Source: Mikania micrantha (lineage: Eukaryota > Streptophyta > Magnoliopsida > Asterales > Asteraceae). Taken from it: a stretch of DNA of 64,000 bases. Shown piece after piece: positions 35,971 through 49,414 of the stretch. Below the pieces are notes generated by a model that had not been told where the DNA came from, did not search any database, and saw only the letters and a list, made by a program, of their open reading frames with translations. Made by a program: the position numbers and the translations under genes. How positions within the stretch are numbered: the stretch's first letter is position 1; each line of letters opens with the position of its first letter. The stretch covers positions 50,537,372-50,601,371 of the forward strand of contig CM018682.1 of NCBI GenBank assembly GCA_009363875.1, given 5' to 3'.

Positions 35971-38648
35971 TATAACAACAAGGTTTATAACAAAAGAAAG
36001 GTTTATGAAATCATTTATTTAAAAATGTTTATCCTTTAAAAGAACATTTGAATAGAACTGTTATAAAACATTTCAAGAAAACATTTTAAAATCCTTTATA
36101 GTAATAAAGATTTAATAGTAAATAATTCCTTTAAAACAGTTGACAATTTCCTTAAACAGTTGAAGAATCACTTGGATTCATAGGATAAACCTGTAATGTT
36201 TATGAATGCACATACACTGTGCAATGAAACAAGATTGAAATAGCGGTTTTGATCACGTGTTCCACCCCAAAACAGTTATAAAACAGTAAAAGAGGGGCTA
36301 AAGTTCTCACCTGTCTGCAGTAGACTCTGAACTTAAACAGATAGCAAATAGCAAACAGGACTTCTAATTGTCTCCTATAACATTGTAATCATACATAAGA
36401 TATAGGATTTATAATTGTATAACTTGATTCATTGATTGACTTGTGTTCTCATGATTTTATTGTTGTGAAAACTTGTATGTTATGCTTTGAGTCATTTGAT
36501 TGATCATGGGTCCAAGAAACTTATGAAATGCTATTTGATGCATAATTCTTATGCATAAATGATATTTGTTCAAGAATTTGAGAGCCATAGATTACCATTT
36601 GTTGTGAAAAGATGTTCAATTGTTTTCAAGTCTTGTGATTGTGAATTTATCTTCATGATTGTTATTAAGTTATAACTTAATCAATTCATGATCAATTCAC
36701 AAGTATTATAAGTCGAGCCCAAAACAATTTGGCCTTAGTCCATGTAACCATGAGACTTAGCAAAGGCCATGGGTCACTTAAATCTCTATGGACCAATTAG
36801 TTATGATATTAGTCCAATCAACATGTAATTAGATAGGGCCTAAGGATTTAAGTTGGCCATCAATTGTGAATGAAATCTATGTACGTTCCAAGGTGTCATC
36901 GAGCTAATTGAGAGTTTAATGGATCAACCTAACTTCATTGGGCTTACCTCACACTTATGGGCCTAGTACTAAGGCATTTGGGTCATTTAAGTTGGAGTTG
37001 GGCCGAAGAAAAGAGAAGCTGCCATTTTGGGCAGCGAACCCTTAAGGATTTCAGCCAAGGTTCGGCTCCTAAGGCTGGAGGGTTCGTTCAAGACGAGTGG
37101 TCCAAGGGTTCGGCTAGTATCCATCATGGTTCGGCCAACATAGTTTAATGAAAGTTCGTTACTGATTCATCAAAAGCTTCGGCTGATATCACTGGATATC
37201 AAAGGTTCGACTGAAAAACCTTATTAAGCTTGGCACTACAAGGTTTGACTACATTTCCACGAACCATGCAAGGATTCGTGAAGAATGAAGGGTGTAGGGT
37301 TCGTGCATGGCAACTAAGGCTCGTGATCTTGCAAGCTTCGGCTCATGTGGGTTCGTTGCTAATGTTAGTTCGCCTAGAGATAGTTCGGCAATGGAGCAGC
37401 GAACCATGTAGGGTTCGTCATTGTATGGTTCGTGTAATCTCCCTATGGTTCGGCATTCATGATGGTTCGTTGGCATGACACAGGTTCGCTAGATCCCCTA
37501 AGGGTTCGACTGCCATATCACGAACTATGCAGGTTCGTTGAACTTATTAGGGTTCGGTCACCTGAGGAGAAGGGTTCGGCCGTCGAACCTGTTGCCAGCC
37601 GCATCACCATCATCAAATCCTGCATCTAAGCTTCGATCTAAGCTAGATTATCAATCAAAGAGTGTTCCTATAGGTGCGAAAATGGAAATAAGATGCTAGA
37701 ACCATGTAAAAACTTAGATCCAAACACTCACACATAGAAAACCCTAATATCCGGATCTTTCAAGCTTCATTACCTCGAGATTGGCTGGATGAAACCGCGA
37801 AATTCTTGTACTTTCGTGTAGATAATGTTGAGAGCTTCGCGTGGACACCAAGAACACCAAAATCCGTTAAGAAACGAAGAAGATACGCGCGTTTGAAGTT
37901 CGGTTTTCTAGATAGAGAGAGGGTTCGCGAGTTTGAGAGAGAAAAGGGGTTGTTGGCTGAATTTAATGAAGAAAATGGTCTTCTTCAAGGCTTTTATAGC
38001 CCGTGTGGTATTCGGGTCCGTTTCGGTCGCTCGGTTCGCGTTTCCGGAACGTAACGCGTATTTTACGCGGTTTTAAAATAAAAGAGTTGTTAAACTCATT
38101 AAAATGATGAGTTTCAAAATTGTAAAAATATAAAATAATTAATTTAATTATTTTTACTCTTCGTGTGTTGTCAGATCGTTAAAACATTCGAAATTACGTG
38201 TATACCCGCAATCGCGTACGTTTTCCGATCGTATTAAAATATTTAAAGTCGTTTAATCGTAATTATAAGTTCAACATTCGTATTATTATGGATCGTCACC
38301 CATAACTATACTCAGTCTCGCTTACAGATTACGATCTTGGTTGAATTAATTAATTGTTATAATATTCGTCTCTACACTACGCACTAACACTAACCTGTTA
38401 CACCGAACGCAGTATATATATAGGGCTCACTCTCGCTGCCCACCACTGTTTCGATATAACCAGTTACTGTTCCTGCCTAGTGTAATCGACTGTAAATAGA
38501 TAATACATACTTGTTTTCTGATTACTAAGATCCTGTAACACACAAGCACACATTATGAACATACGAATCACATTGATGAACTGAACCATGAATAGACACT
38601 GTTCTAACACTGTTTACAACTACATGACTATATGCACAAATGTTACAG

Positions 38649-38656
38649 TCTCCCCT
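38649..38656 (-). promoter_or_regulatory. Polypurine tract of the - strand element
   Basis: On the - strand it reads AGGGGAGA, one base from the LTR edge. It lies in an inverted repeat with the gag-pol stop codon. Confidence 0.85.
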
Positions 38657-38680
38657 AGTTAAGGGAATTTCGTCCCGAAA

Positions 38681-41600
38681 TTAACTAGCCGAAGATACTG
38701 TAAAAAGATGAGGGTACTTAAGCTTCATCTGGTCTTCACGTTCCCAGGTGAACTCAGCACCGCGTTTGCCCTCCCATCGCACTTTCACGATCGGGATACG
38801 GCTGCGTTTAAGTTTCTTGACCCCATGATCCATGATCTCAACTGGACGTTCAATGAATTGCATGTTATTCTGAATCTGTATGTCTTCCAGTGGAATCTGA
38901 ACATCATGATCCGCCAAGCATTTCTTAAGATTTGATACATGAAAAGTATCATGAACATTGCTTAGCTCCACTGGAAGTTTGAGTTTGTAGGCTACGGGAC
39001 CAATCCGTTCCAGGATCTCAAAAGGTCCAACGTACCTTGGTGCAAGTTTCCCTTTCTTCCCGAATCGGACAACGCCTTTCCAGGGAGAAACTTTGAGTAA
39101 GACTCGGTCACCGACTTGGAACTCAAGCGGTTTCCGACGTCGATCAGCATAACTCTTCTGCCGATCTCGTGCGGCCTTAAGCCGTGACTGAATGATTGTG
39201 ATTTTGTCTGATGTTTCCTGAATGAGTTCTGGTCCTACGACCTGTGAGTCACCAATCTCGGTCCAACAGACCGGTGATCGGCACTTTCTACCATATAGAG
39301 CTTCGAATGGTGCACATTGAATGCTCGTATGATAGCTATTGTTATATGAAAACTCAATGAGTGGGAGATGAGTGTCCCAACTTCCACCGAAGTCAATGAC
39401 ACAAGAACGGAGCATGTCCTCAAGTGTTTGGATAGTCCTCTCGCTTTGGCCGTCGGTTTGGGGATGATACGCCGTGCTAAGATTAACACGCGTTCCCAAA
39501 GCCTTTTGCAATGATTGCCAAAAGCGAGAAGTGAAGCGACTATCACGATCAGATATGATTGATGTTGGTGTACCATGACTTGCAATGATTTCGTTGATGT
39601 ACAATGTGGATAACTTCTCCATCTTGTAATCCTCTCGGATAGGGAGAAAATGAGCAGATTTGGTGAGTCGATCAACGATCACCCAAATCGAATCGAAACC
39701 TCTCGGAGTTCTCGGCAACTTGGTTATGAAATCCATGGAAATTTGCTCCCATTTCCATTGAGGAATTTCAGGTTGCTGCAGAAGTCCCGAAGGCTTTTGA
39801 TGTTCTGCTTTGACCTTTGAACAAGTAAGACATTTTCCCACGTACAGTGCTATGTCTTTCTTCATTCCCGGCCACCAGTAAGATGTCCTCAGGTCCTGAT
39901 ACATCTTGTCGGCTCCAGGATGAACTGAGTATCGCGACTTATGAGCCTCATCACAGATGAGTGTGCGCAATTTTTCAGACTTTGGAATCCAAATGCGGCC
40001 GTTGAGATATAACAACCTATCAGCTCGAGGTTCTAGTTTCTTCTCAATACCACAATCCAAGTCTGTCTTGAGTTGATTATCTGTTACTACTTGTTGTTGT
40101 GCAATACGAATCAAGTCTTTCAAGTTTGGCTGTGTGTTGATCTCCATGGCTCTTACACGAATTGGTTTGACTGGTTCCTTGCGACTAAGAGCATCCGCCA
40201 CCACATTGGCTTTACCCGGATGGTAACGAATCTCGCAGTCGTAATCAGTTAGAAGCTCAACCCAACGTCGTTGTCTCATGTTGAGTTCTTTCTGATTGAG
40301 AATGTGTTGAAGGCTCTTGTGGTCTGTATAGATGACACATTTAGTACCATAAAGGTAGTGTCTCCAAATCTTCAATGCAAAGACCACAGCCCCTAACTCA
40401 AGGTCATGAGTAGTGTAATTCTTCTCGTGAACCTTAAGTTGTCTTGAAGCATAAGCAATGACCTTGTCCCGTTGCATAAGTACACAACCGAGACCAAGGT
40501 TTGAAGCATCACAGTAGACAATGAAATCATCACTGCCTTCTGGAAGACTAAGGATAGGGGAATTGCATAACTTCTGTTTAAGAAGTTGAAATGCATCTTC
40601 TTGTTTCTGTCCCCATATAAAAGCTTGACTTTTCTGAGTCAATGTAGTGAGTGGCAAAGCTATCTTAGAGAAGTTTGCAATGAATCTTCTATAATAACCT
40701 GCCAGACCCAGAAATGAACGAATCTCTGTTGGAGTAGATGGAGTAGTCCAGTTCTTAATCGCCTCAATCTTGGCTGGATCTACATGAATTCCATCTTTGT
40801 TTATGACATGTCCTAAGAAGTGAACCTCCTTTAGCCAAAATTCACACTTTGAGAATTTAGCATAAAGTTGTTCCTTTCTTAGTAGTTCCAAGACTTTCTT
40901 CAAATGATCCTCATGTTCTCGTTCTGACTTGGAATAAATCAGTATATCATCAATAAAGACGATAACAAACTGATCTAAATATGGCCTGCAGACTCGATTC
41001 ATCAAGTCCATGAACACTGCAGGTGCATTGGTCAGCCCAAATGGCATAACCACAAACTCATAGTGTCCATATCGAGTCCTAAAGGCAGTCTTTGGTATAT
41101 CCTCATCATTTACTCGTAACTGATGATACCCAGATCGTAAATCAATCTTAGAGAAACAAGTTGCTCCCTGTAATTGATCAAACAGATCATCGATCCTAGG
41201 TAGAGGATATCTATTCTTGATTGTTAACTTGTTCAGCTCACGATAATCGATACACATGCGAAACGAACCGTCTTTCTTTTTGACAAAGAGAACCGGAGCT
41301 CCCCATGGAGAGAAACTCGGTCTTATGAAACCTTTGTCTAAAAGTTCTTGAAGCTGACTAGACAGTTCTTGCATCTCAGACGGTGCTAACCGATACGGTG
41401 ACTTCGCCACTGGGTTTGCTCCAGGGACGAGATCAATTCTAAACTCCACTTGTCAGACTGGTGGTAGTCCAGGCAAGTCTTCTGGAAATACGTCTGGATA
41501 GTCTTTGATAACCGGTACGTCTCCAACTGCTTTCTTGTCAGGTTTCTTTTACACCACGTGAGCTAAGAATGCATAATATTTCTTCTTCAGGTACTTCCTC

Positions 41601-43213
41601 GCCTTGATGCACGATACAATCTTCAATTCGCGGCAGGGTTTCTCACCGTAGACTATCATCGTTTCACCGGACGGTAGGGGAATTCGAATAAGTTTCTCCG
41701 AGCATACGATTTCAGCATTATTCTTAGATAACCAATCCATTCCTACCACTACTTCAAAGCTTCCGAGGGTCATAGGAATAAGATCGATGGAAAAGAGATG
41801 GTCATTTAGTCTTAGCTCACAAGCATTAATGATGGAATCTACAACTATAGTCTTACCATTCGCTACTTCTACAGTATAGGGAGCAGTAAGTGTGGATAGT
41901 TGCATATTAAGCAAAGAAGCAGTATGAGCAGAGATAAAACTTTTATCAGCACCAGTATCAAATATGATAGGAACATAGTGATCATTGATAAGAAATGTAC
42001 CCGTGATGACTGCCGGCTCTTCACGTGCTTCCGCAGTTCCAATCACAAAAGCACGAGCAGCAGCAGTATTGTTATTGAGTTTTGGACACTGGTTTCTGAA
42101 GTGCCCTTCTGCCCCACAATTATAGCAGGCTCTTCCACCTGCAGCAGTAGAAGTTGTGGCAGCAGTTGTTGCAGCAATAAGATGAGCAGATCGACAAGTC
42201 GCTGCAAAGTGTCCCATACGCCCACACTTGAGACACTTCTTGCATGGGGTATTGGGCAGATGATGGTACTGGCATTTGGTGCAGAGTGGAAACGAGCCAG
42301 TGTACTGCTTTCTGACATTAGCGGGTTGTGGCATAGCAGTGAGGGGAGTAGCATGAGTAGGTGCAGCCGCAGTCAATGCTGCAAAGTTCTTGATCGTCTT
42401 CTGTTTCTTCTTCTTATGATGATGCTGTTCAGGCTTCTTGCCTTCCTCAATCTGTGCTCTTTTAAATCCCTTTCGGGTGAGCACTCCCGATTTAACATAC
42501 TCCTCGGTCAGAGTAGCACCGAGTTGAATCGCGGCTTCCAAGGTAGTGGGGTTGTTACCCATGACAGTTCCTCTAACCACTAGAGGCAAGCCTTCGATGT
42601 ATTTCTCTATCCTGCGGGATAGAGGAGTAACCAGATGTGGTACCAAAATGCACAACTCATGAAAACGAGTTGTATACTTGGCATTTTCGCCACTATCCTG
42701 CACCAGATTCCACATCTCCACTTCCAGTTTCTTTAGCTCGTGACGTGGACAAAACTTTTCCACCAGTAAGTTCTTGAATCCATTCCATGGTAAGGCTAGA
42801 GCGACTTCACGTCCTCTGGTGTTCTTCTCAGAATTCCACCAGGTGAGTGCGCCCTTGTGAAATGCACTCGAGGCCATCTTGACCTTTAGATTTTCAGGGC
42901 ATCCAGTGAAGTCTAGAATGTCTTCGATACTTTCCAGCCATTGCAGTAGGCCGGTAGCTCCTTCGGTACCAGAGTACTTAGGAGGCTTAGCATCGTTGAA
43001 CTGCTTGAAAGTAAAGTTAGCAGTTCCAGCGTTTGTGGCATTTGAGTTGTGTGCAGAATCACCGGTACTTCCCCGAAGATTCTGGGTAATATCAGTGACC
43101 ATACCCGGGATCACATCCCTCATGTGCACAGCGATAGCTCGAGCAATCTTGTTAATTTCATCATCATTACCGCTTGTCGAACCCCCAGCATTTGGGTCTC
43201 GTCGAGGAGGCAT
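38681..43213 (-). pseudogene. gag-pol: gag-pol polyprotein of the - strand element, two nonsense codons
   Basis: Begins MPPRR at 43213 (a GTG 18 bp upstream is in frame but less likely). Gag with two CX2CX4HX4C knuckles and the DTG protease run to codon 554. TAA at 41551-41549 replaces the GAA of the intact copy and TGA at 41455-41453 replaces its CGA. The frame is then open for RT (FIDD), RNase H, DD35E integrase and the chromodomain-like tail to the stop at 38681. Both parts are in the same frame and no indel break is seen, so only two point changes separate it from an open frame. CGA to TGA fits deamination of a methylated CpG; GAA to TAA does not. Both stops fall between protease and RT, so truncated Gag-protease might still be made. 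Confidence 0.95.
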
Positions 43214-45058
43214 TCTACGAATAGAAGCCACAAGCGGGTCAGTAATGAGAATGGATACAATTGAATTTTCATGATAAGGTCAGTAATATATCCATACTAC
43301 TAGTATTATCATTCAATTGTAATATGATCCAGTACACGTATAAGTTATCATCTTATTTGTATACTTATCATGTGAATATGTACGATGTCTCATGATCTCT
43401 CCACCAAACCTACACACTGACACTTTCCCGATATACCGAAAATAGCTTATATATAGGGCTCACTCTCGCTGCCCACCACCGTTTCGGTATACCACGATCA
43501 TGCCCTTGCTAGCATTTGGCAACACGTTTGTACTGATTTCCATGTGTTTTCCATTGATTAAGAATCCCATGATCTTTGATCAACTTGAACTATGATTGAT
43601 TCCATGATTGAACTATGATTATGTTATGTGTGCACCTTCTAACAATCGTTAACATGTAGAACTAAATCATACGTGTGCTCTACACTTTCCCGTTAACCTA
43701 TGTTAGCAAGTACTAATGATGTAATCACTTAAGAATTTCACTTAAGGTTTACATCGAAGGAATGTTCACAACTTGAGTGATTCACCATAATGTCTGGTTC
43801 ATCCAAGTTTGAATTCCACTATGATTTGATTCACCAATGATTGTATCCCATGTGTTTGTACCCCATGTGTTTGACCAATGTTCAATGATTCCGGTTGTTC
43901 CCGAATCCTTACTTCAAATTCAAGCGCCGAATTTTCCCTGACAAACCAAGATAAGCTTATATATAGGGTAAGCTCTCACCGACCCACCACTTACCTCAGC
44001 CCATCAGCGTTAATCCGCCGTTTGCATTTGAAGCTAAGATTCCAACCCTTGATTGATTATGATTATCCCATGATTTCCTCTTGTTCTGTGATTATGTTTA
44101 TGATTGTGTAAACCATGGTCCTTAATTTACTAGAAACTAAGACCTTAGGTTTATGTATATGTGTCCTAGGTTAATCAACCTAGTTTCCCAATACTTAAAG
44201 TACTGAGCATAATGATTTCCTGTGAGAACTTCAACTAAAGAATACTGTTACACAGATTCTAAGTTATAAAGTTCCTATGATAATGAATCCATGATAATGA
44301 TAACAATGACAAGGATTTCAAATCTAAGTTCTAAATTAATAGACCTCAACCTTTGAATTCCTATAGCGATATGACAAGGATCTCAAATCCAAGTTCTAAG
44401 TTAATAGATCTTGATCTTTGAATCCTATAATGAATATGACAAGGATCTCAAATCCAAGTTCTAAATTAATAGATCTTGACCTTTGAATCCTATAATGAAT
44501 ATGACAAGGATCTTAGATCAAAGATACTAAATTAATAGATCTTTGCCTCTAAATCCCATAATGAATACGACAAGGATCTTAGATCAAAGATACTAAATTA
44601 ATAGATCTTTGCCTCTAAATCCCATAATGAATATGACAAGGACTTTAGATCAAAGATATCAATCTTTGCCTCTAACTCCTATACTGAATATGACAAGAAA
44701 TTCATATCAAAGATACTGATAATACAGATCTTTGCCTCTGAATTTCTATAATGATCTCTGTGTGAGAATTTCAGATCAAGGATACTAAGAATATAGATCC
44801 TTGCCTCTGAAATCCTTAAATGCATATGCGTGAGAATTTAATTCGGTTTCTAAAATTATAGAAGTCCGATTCAAATTCTTTGACTCAATATCTAATCTTA
44901 GTAAAATGTCCTAAGATCTTTCAAGCTTATTGTAGACTTAATGCTCACTTAAGTTACTTAGATCCTAAGTATCCTCAAGCCTATAGCACTTAGTCCTATT
45001 GGGTAGCTTAGGTTATAGTCTAGGTCATTAAACATTGGGTTTTTCCTAGTTCTCTACA
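43214..45058 (-). other. Leader of the - strand element
   Basis: About 1.85 kb between PBS and gag with no supported gene. It holds two TATATAGGGC...CCCACC motifs (about 43448 and 43956), the tandem repeat at 44307-44830, and sequence almost identical to the leader of the + strand element. Confidence 0.85.
44307..44830 (-). repeat. Leader tandem repeat, about 65-bp unit, about 8 copies
   Basis: Units open TGACAAGGATCT on the + strand and contain AATAGATCTT and CCTATAATGAATA. The end units are more diverged, as in an array expanding from its centre. A homologous array lies at 52195-52590, and remnants at 22690-22850. Confidence 0.88.
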
Positions 45059-45076
45059 ACCTTGGCTTTGATACCA
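45059..45076 (-). promoter_or_regulatory. Primer binding site for initiator tRNA-Met, one extra mismatch
   Basis: On the - strand it starts TGGTATCAAAGCC, three bases inside the LTR edge at 45080. The intact copy has TGGTATCAGAGCC, so one base is changed. Confidence 0.85.
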
Positions 45077-45079
45077 ACC

Positions 45080-48000
45080 TGTCACACCCCTGCGCCGCGT
45101 GCGGAATCCACGGCGCGGTGACGTATGATCAGTTGAATCATGCACAAGTATTGAATAAGAACAACCACAATGGATTACTACATTTCATAATGTTTAGACA
45201 GTTGATTAGTTACAGACAATCTATCTACCAAAAGTAAGACAACTACAGACCCAAAATATAGTTTACAAAATAAGACTCCAAACAAGACAATTAAACATTT
45301 AGGATTTAGTGAGTTTCTATTCCATCCTAGCATGTTTCTTCATCTTGTCCTATCTTAGAATGGTCTCCTTAGTTGTCCCTGAGAATGTCTTAAACCTGAT
45401 TACCTGAAACACGTGAAAAGTAACTGTCAACTACAGACGTAGTTGGTGAGAACAATAGGTTTAAACATTTGTAAACATGAGTTATATGATATAAGACATA
45501 GGTAAGTTAAAGCATCATAAGATTCACACGGATGAGCTGCAACCCAAACTAACATCAAGTAAGAAAATGAGTGTAAACAGTCGAATCACTGGTCGCACGA
45601 CAGCCGATAATATCAAGTCCCAAACCACGTTTGGAGTTAGATAATACGTCAGCAGTTTTGATAACCATATGACACCAGACCTGCAGTTGGCTTTTAAAAG
45701 CAAATTTAAAAGCCAACTCCATCCTGGATAAGAAAACCATGTCACCAGACCTGCAGTTAGCTTTTAAAACAAATTTAAAAGCTAACTCCATCCTGGATAA
45801 GAAACAATGTGTCCGCTTTCCCTTGTTGTGATCACCCAGTACTAACGCTAATGAATATGATACTTGATGGGTTTATAAGTTTGTTTACAACAATGGACAC
45901 CATGTTTTCTGAATCTTACTTTAACCGGATGTGTTAATGTCTTATTGAAAACCTGGATTTAACTCCACGAGTTGAATCCTTTGTTTATGTAACATGAAAT
46001 GAATCTCTTGATTTGAATACCATGATGTTAACAACTTGACTTGAATACCATGTTTTGAACCAATGAATTTGAATACCATGTTTTGAACCACTTGATTTGA
46101 ATACCATGATGTGATGACCTTGTATAACAACAAGGTTTATAACAAAAGAAAGGTTTATGAAATCATTTATTTAAAAATGTTTATCCTTTAAAAGAACATT
46201 TGAATAGAACTGTTATAAAACATTTCAAGAAAACATTTTAAAATCCTTTATAGTAATAAGGATTTAATAGTAAATAATTCCTTTAAAACAGTTGACAATT
46301 TCCTTAAACAGTTGAAGAATCACTTGGATTCATAGGATAAACCTGTAATGTTTATGAATGCACATACACTGTGCAATGAAACAAGATTGAAATAGCGGTT
46401 TTGATCACGTGTTCCACCCCAAAACAGTTATAAAACAGTAAAAGAGGGGCTAAAGTTCTCACCTGTCTGCAGTAGACTCTGAACTTAAACAGATAGCAAA
46501 TAGCAAACAGGACTTCTAATTGTCTCCTATAACATTGTAATCATACATAAGATATAGGATTTATAATTGTATAACTTGATTCATTGATTGACTTGTGTTC
46601 TCATGATTTGATTGTTGTGAAAACTTGTATGTTATGCTTTGAGTCATTTGATTGATCATGGGTCCAAGAAACTTATGAAATGCTATTTGATGCATAATTC
46701 TTATGCATAAATGATATTTGTTCAAGAATTTGAGAGCCATAGATTACCATTTGTTGTGAAAAGATGTTCAATTGTTTTCAAGTCTTGTGATTGTGAATTT
46801 ATCTTCATGATTGTTATTAAGTTATAACTTAATCAATTCATGATCAATTCACAAGTATTATAAGTCGAGCCCAAAACAATTTGGCCTTAGTCCATGTAAC
46901 CATGAGACTTAGCAAAGGCCATGGGTCACTTAAATCTCTATGGACCAATTAGTTATGATATTAGTCCAATCAACATGTAATTAGATAGGGCCTAAGGATT
47001 TAAGTTGGCCATCAATTGTGAATGAAATCTATGTACGTTCCAAGGTGTCATCGAGCTAATTGAGAGTTTAATGGATCAACCTAAATTCATTGGGCTTACC
47101 TCACACTTATGGGCCTAGTACTAAGGCATTTGGGTCATTTAAGTTGGAGTTGGGCCGAAGAAAAGAGAAGCTGCCATTTTGGGCAGCGAACCCTTAAGGA
47201 TTTCAGCCAAGGTTCGGCTCCTAAGGCTGGAGGGTTCGTTCAAGACGAGTGGTCCAAGGGTTCGGCTAGTATCCATCATGGTTCGGCCAACATAGTTTAA
47301 TGAAAGTTCGTTACTGATTCATCAAAAGCTTCGGCTGATATCACTGGATATCAAAGGTTCGACTGAAAAACCTTATTAAGCTTGGCACTACAAGGTTTGA
47401 CTACATTTCCACGAACCATGCAAGGATTCGTGAAGAATGAAGGGTGTAGGGTTCGTGCATGGCAACTAAGGCTCGTGATCTTGCAAGCTTCGGCTCATGT
47501 GCGTTCGTTGCTAATGTTAGTTCGCCTAGAGATAGTTCGGCAATGGAGCAGCGAACCATGTAGGGTTCGTCATTGTATGGTTCGTGTAATCTCCCTATGG
47601 TTCGGCATTCATGATGGTTCGTTGGCATGACACAGGTTCGCTAGATCCCCTAAGGGTTCGACTGCCATATCACGAACTATGCAGGTTCGTTGAACTTATT
47701 AGGGTTCGGTCACCTGAGGAGAAGGGTTCGGCCGTCGAACCTGTTGCCAGCCGCATCACCATCATCAAATCCTGCATCTAAGCTTCGATCTAAGCTAGAT
47801 TATCAATCAAAGAGTGTTCCTATAGGTGCGAAAATGGAAATAAGATGCTAGAACCATGTAAAAACTTAGATCCAAACACTCACACATAGAAAACCCTAAT
47901 ATCCGGATCTTTCAAGCTTCATTACCTCGAGATTGGCTGGATGAAACTGCGAAATTCTTGTACTTTCGTGTAGATAATGTTGAGAGCTTCGCGTGGACAC

Positions 48001-48357
48001 CAAGAACACCAAAATCCGTTAAGAAACGAAGAAGATACGCGCGTTTGAAGTTCGGTTTTCTAGATAGAGAGAGGGTTCGCGAGTTTGAGAGAGAAAAGGG
48101 GTTGTTGGCTGAATTTAATGAAGAAAATGGTCTTCTTCAAGGCTTTTATAGCCCGTGTGGTATTCGGGTCCGTTTCGGTCGCTCGGTTCGCGTTTCCGGA
48201 ACGTAACGCGTATTTTACGCGGTTTTAAAATAAAAGAGTTGTTAAACTCATTAAAATGATGAGTTTCAAAATTGTAAAAATATAAAATAATTAATTTAAT
48301 TATTTTTACTCTTCGTGTGTTGTCAGATCGTTAAAACATTCGAAATTACGTGTATAC
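45080..48357 (-). mobile_element. 5' LTR of the - strand element, left segment
   Basis: Nearly identical to 34928-38205. It is cut in U3 at the TSD TATAC (48353-48357) by the + strand element and continues at 61823-62264. TATA box TATAAAAG is near 48150-48143 on the - strand. Confidence 0.95.
48353..48357. repeat. Target site duplication TATAC, left copy
   Basis: Matches 61818-61822. The uninterrupted site is visible in the sister LTR near 38205, where TATAC occurs once. Confidence 0.96.
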
Positions 48358-49007
48358 TGTAACATTTGTGCATATAGTCATGTAGTTGTAAACAGTATTA
48401 GAACAGTGTCTATTCATGGTTCAGTTCATCAATGTGTTTCAGTATGTTCATAATGTGTGCTTGTGTGTTACAGGATCTTAGTAGTCAGAAAACAAGTATT
48501 TATTATTTATTTACAGTCAATTACACTAGGCAAGAGCAGTAACTGGTTATATCGAAACAGTGGTGGGCAGCGAGAGTGAGCCCTATATATATACTGCGTT
48601 CGGTGTAACAGGTTAGTGTTAGTGCGTAGTGTCGAGACGAATATTATGACAATTAATTTATTTAACAAAAATCGTAATCTGTAAGCGAGACTGAGTATAG
48701 TTATGGGTGACGATCCATAATGATACGAATGTTGAACTTATAATTATGATTAAACGACTTTAAATATTTTAATACGATCGGAAAACGTACGCGATTGCGG
48801 GTATACACGTAAATTGTGAATGTTTAACGATCCGACAACACACGAAGAGTAAAAATAATTATATTAATTATTTTATATTTTTACAATTTTGAAACTCATC
48901 ATTTTAATGAGTTTAACAACTCTTTTTATTTAAAACCGCGTAAAATACGCGTTACGTTCCGGAAACGCGAACCGAGCAACCGAAACGGACCCGAATACCA
49001 CCCGGGC

Positions 49008-49015
49008 TATAAAAG
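49008..49015 (+). promoter_or_regulatory. TATA box of the complete element (TATAAAAG)
   Basis: Lies about 650 bp into the LTR, followed about 40-75 bp later by CTCTCTCT tracts. The same block with CGAACCGAGCAACCGAAACG precedes it in four LTRs of the window. Transcription probably starts near 49040. The 3' LTR copy is near 58890-58897. Confidence 0.75.
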
Positions 49016-49414
49016 CCTTGAACAAGGCTATTTTCCTTCATTTTATCAGCCAACAACCCTTCTCTCTCTAAAACTCGCGAACCTACCCTCTCTCTCTAAA
49101 AACCGAACTTCGAACGCGCGTATCTCACTCGTTTCTCGACGGATTTCGGTGTTCTTGGTGTCCACGCGAAGCTCTCGACAAACTCTACACGAAAGTACAA
49201 GATTTTCACAGTTTTATCCGGCCAAAAACAAGGTATGCTCGATTGAAAAACCACGAAATTAGGGTTTCTATGTGTATGTGTGTAAAACCGCGACTTAGCT
49301 AGTTCCAAGCTTAACCGGTCGTGTTTACAGCATCTCGAAATGAGTTTCTGCAAGTCTTCATGGCTTACATGTAGCTAGATCGAAGGAAATTAGCTGGAAG
49401 GGATGAAGATGATT

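Larger units (their letters stand above)
34928..38647 (-). mobile_element. 3' LTR of the young - strand element (3720 bp)
   Basis: Edges TGTCACACC (left) and TGTTACA (right). In sense order: U3; TATAAAAG at 37998-37991; CT-rich start; GAACC/GGTTCG array (about 37590-37010); GGCCCA cluster (about 36990-36720); intron donor CAG|GTGAGAAC (about 36329); 28-bp repeats; twin hairpins; acceptor block (about 35304-35265); GC-rich terminal hairpin (34971-34928). No protein-coding content. Confidence 0.95.

Noticed and set aside
37806..38054. 82-codon ORF over the LTR start region (also at 47958)
   Set aside because: It is antisense to the element's promoter and R region and is conserved only as LTR sequence.
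41900..42583. 227-codon ORF antisense to gag
   Set aside because: A shadow of the gag-protease frame; not kept open in the sister copy over the same span.
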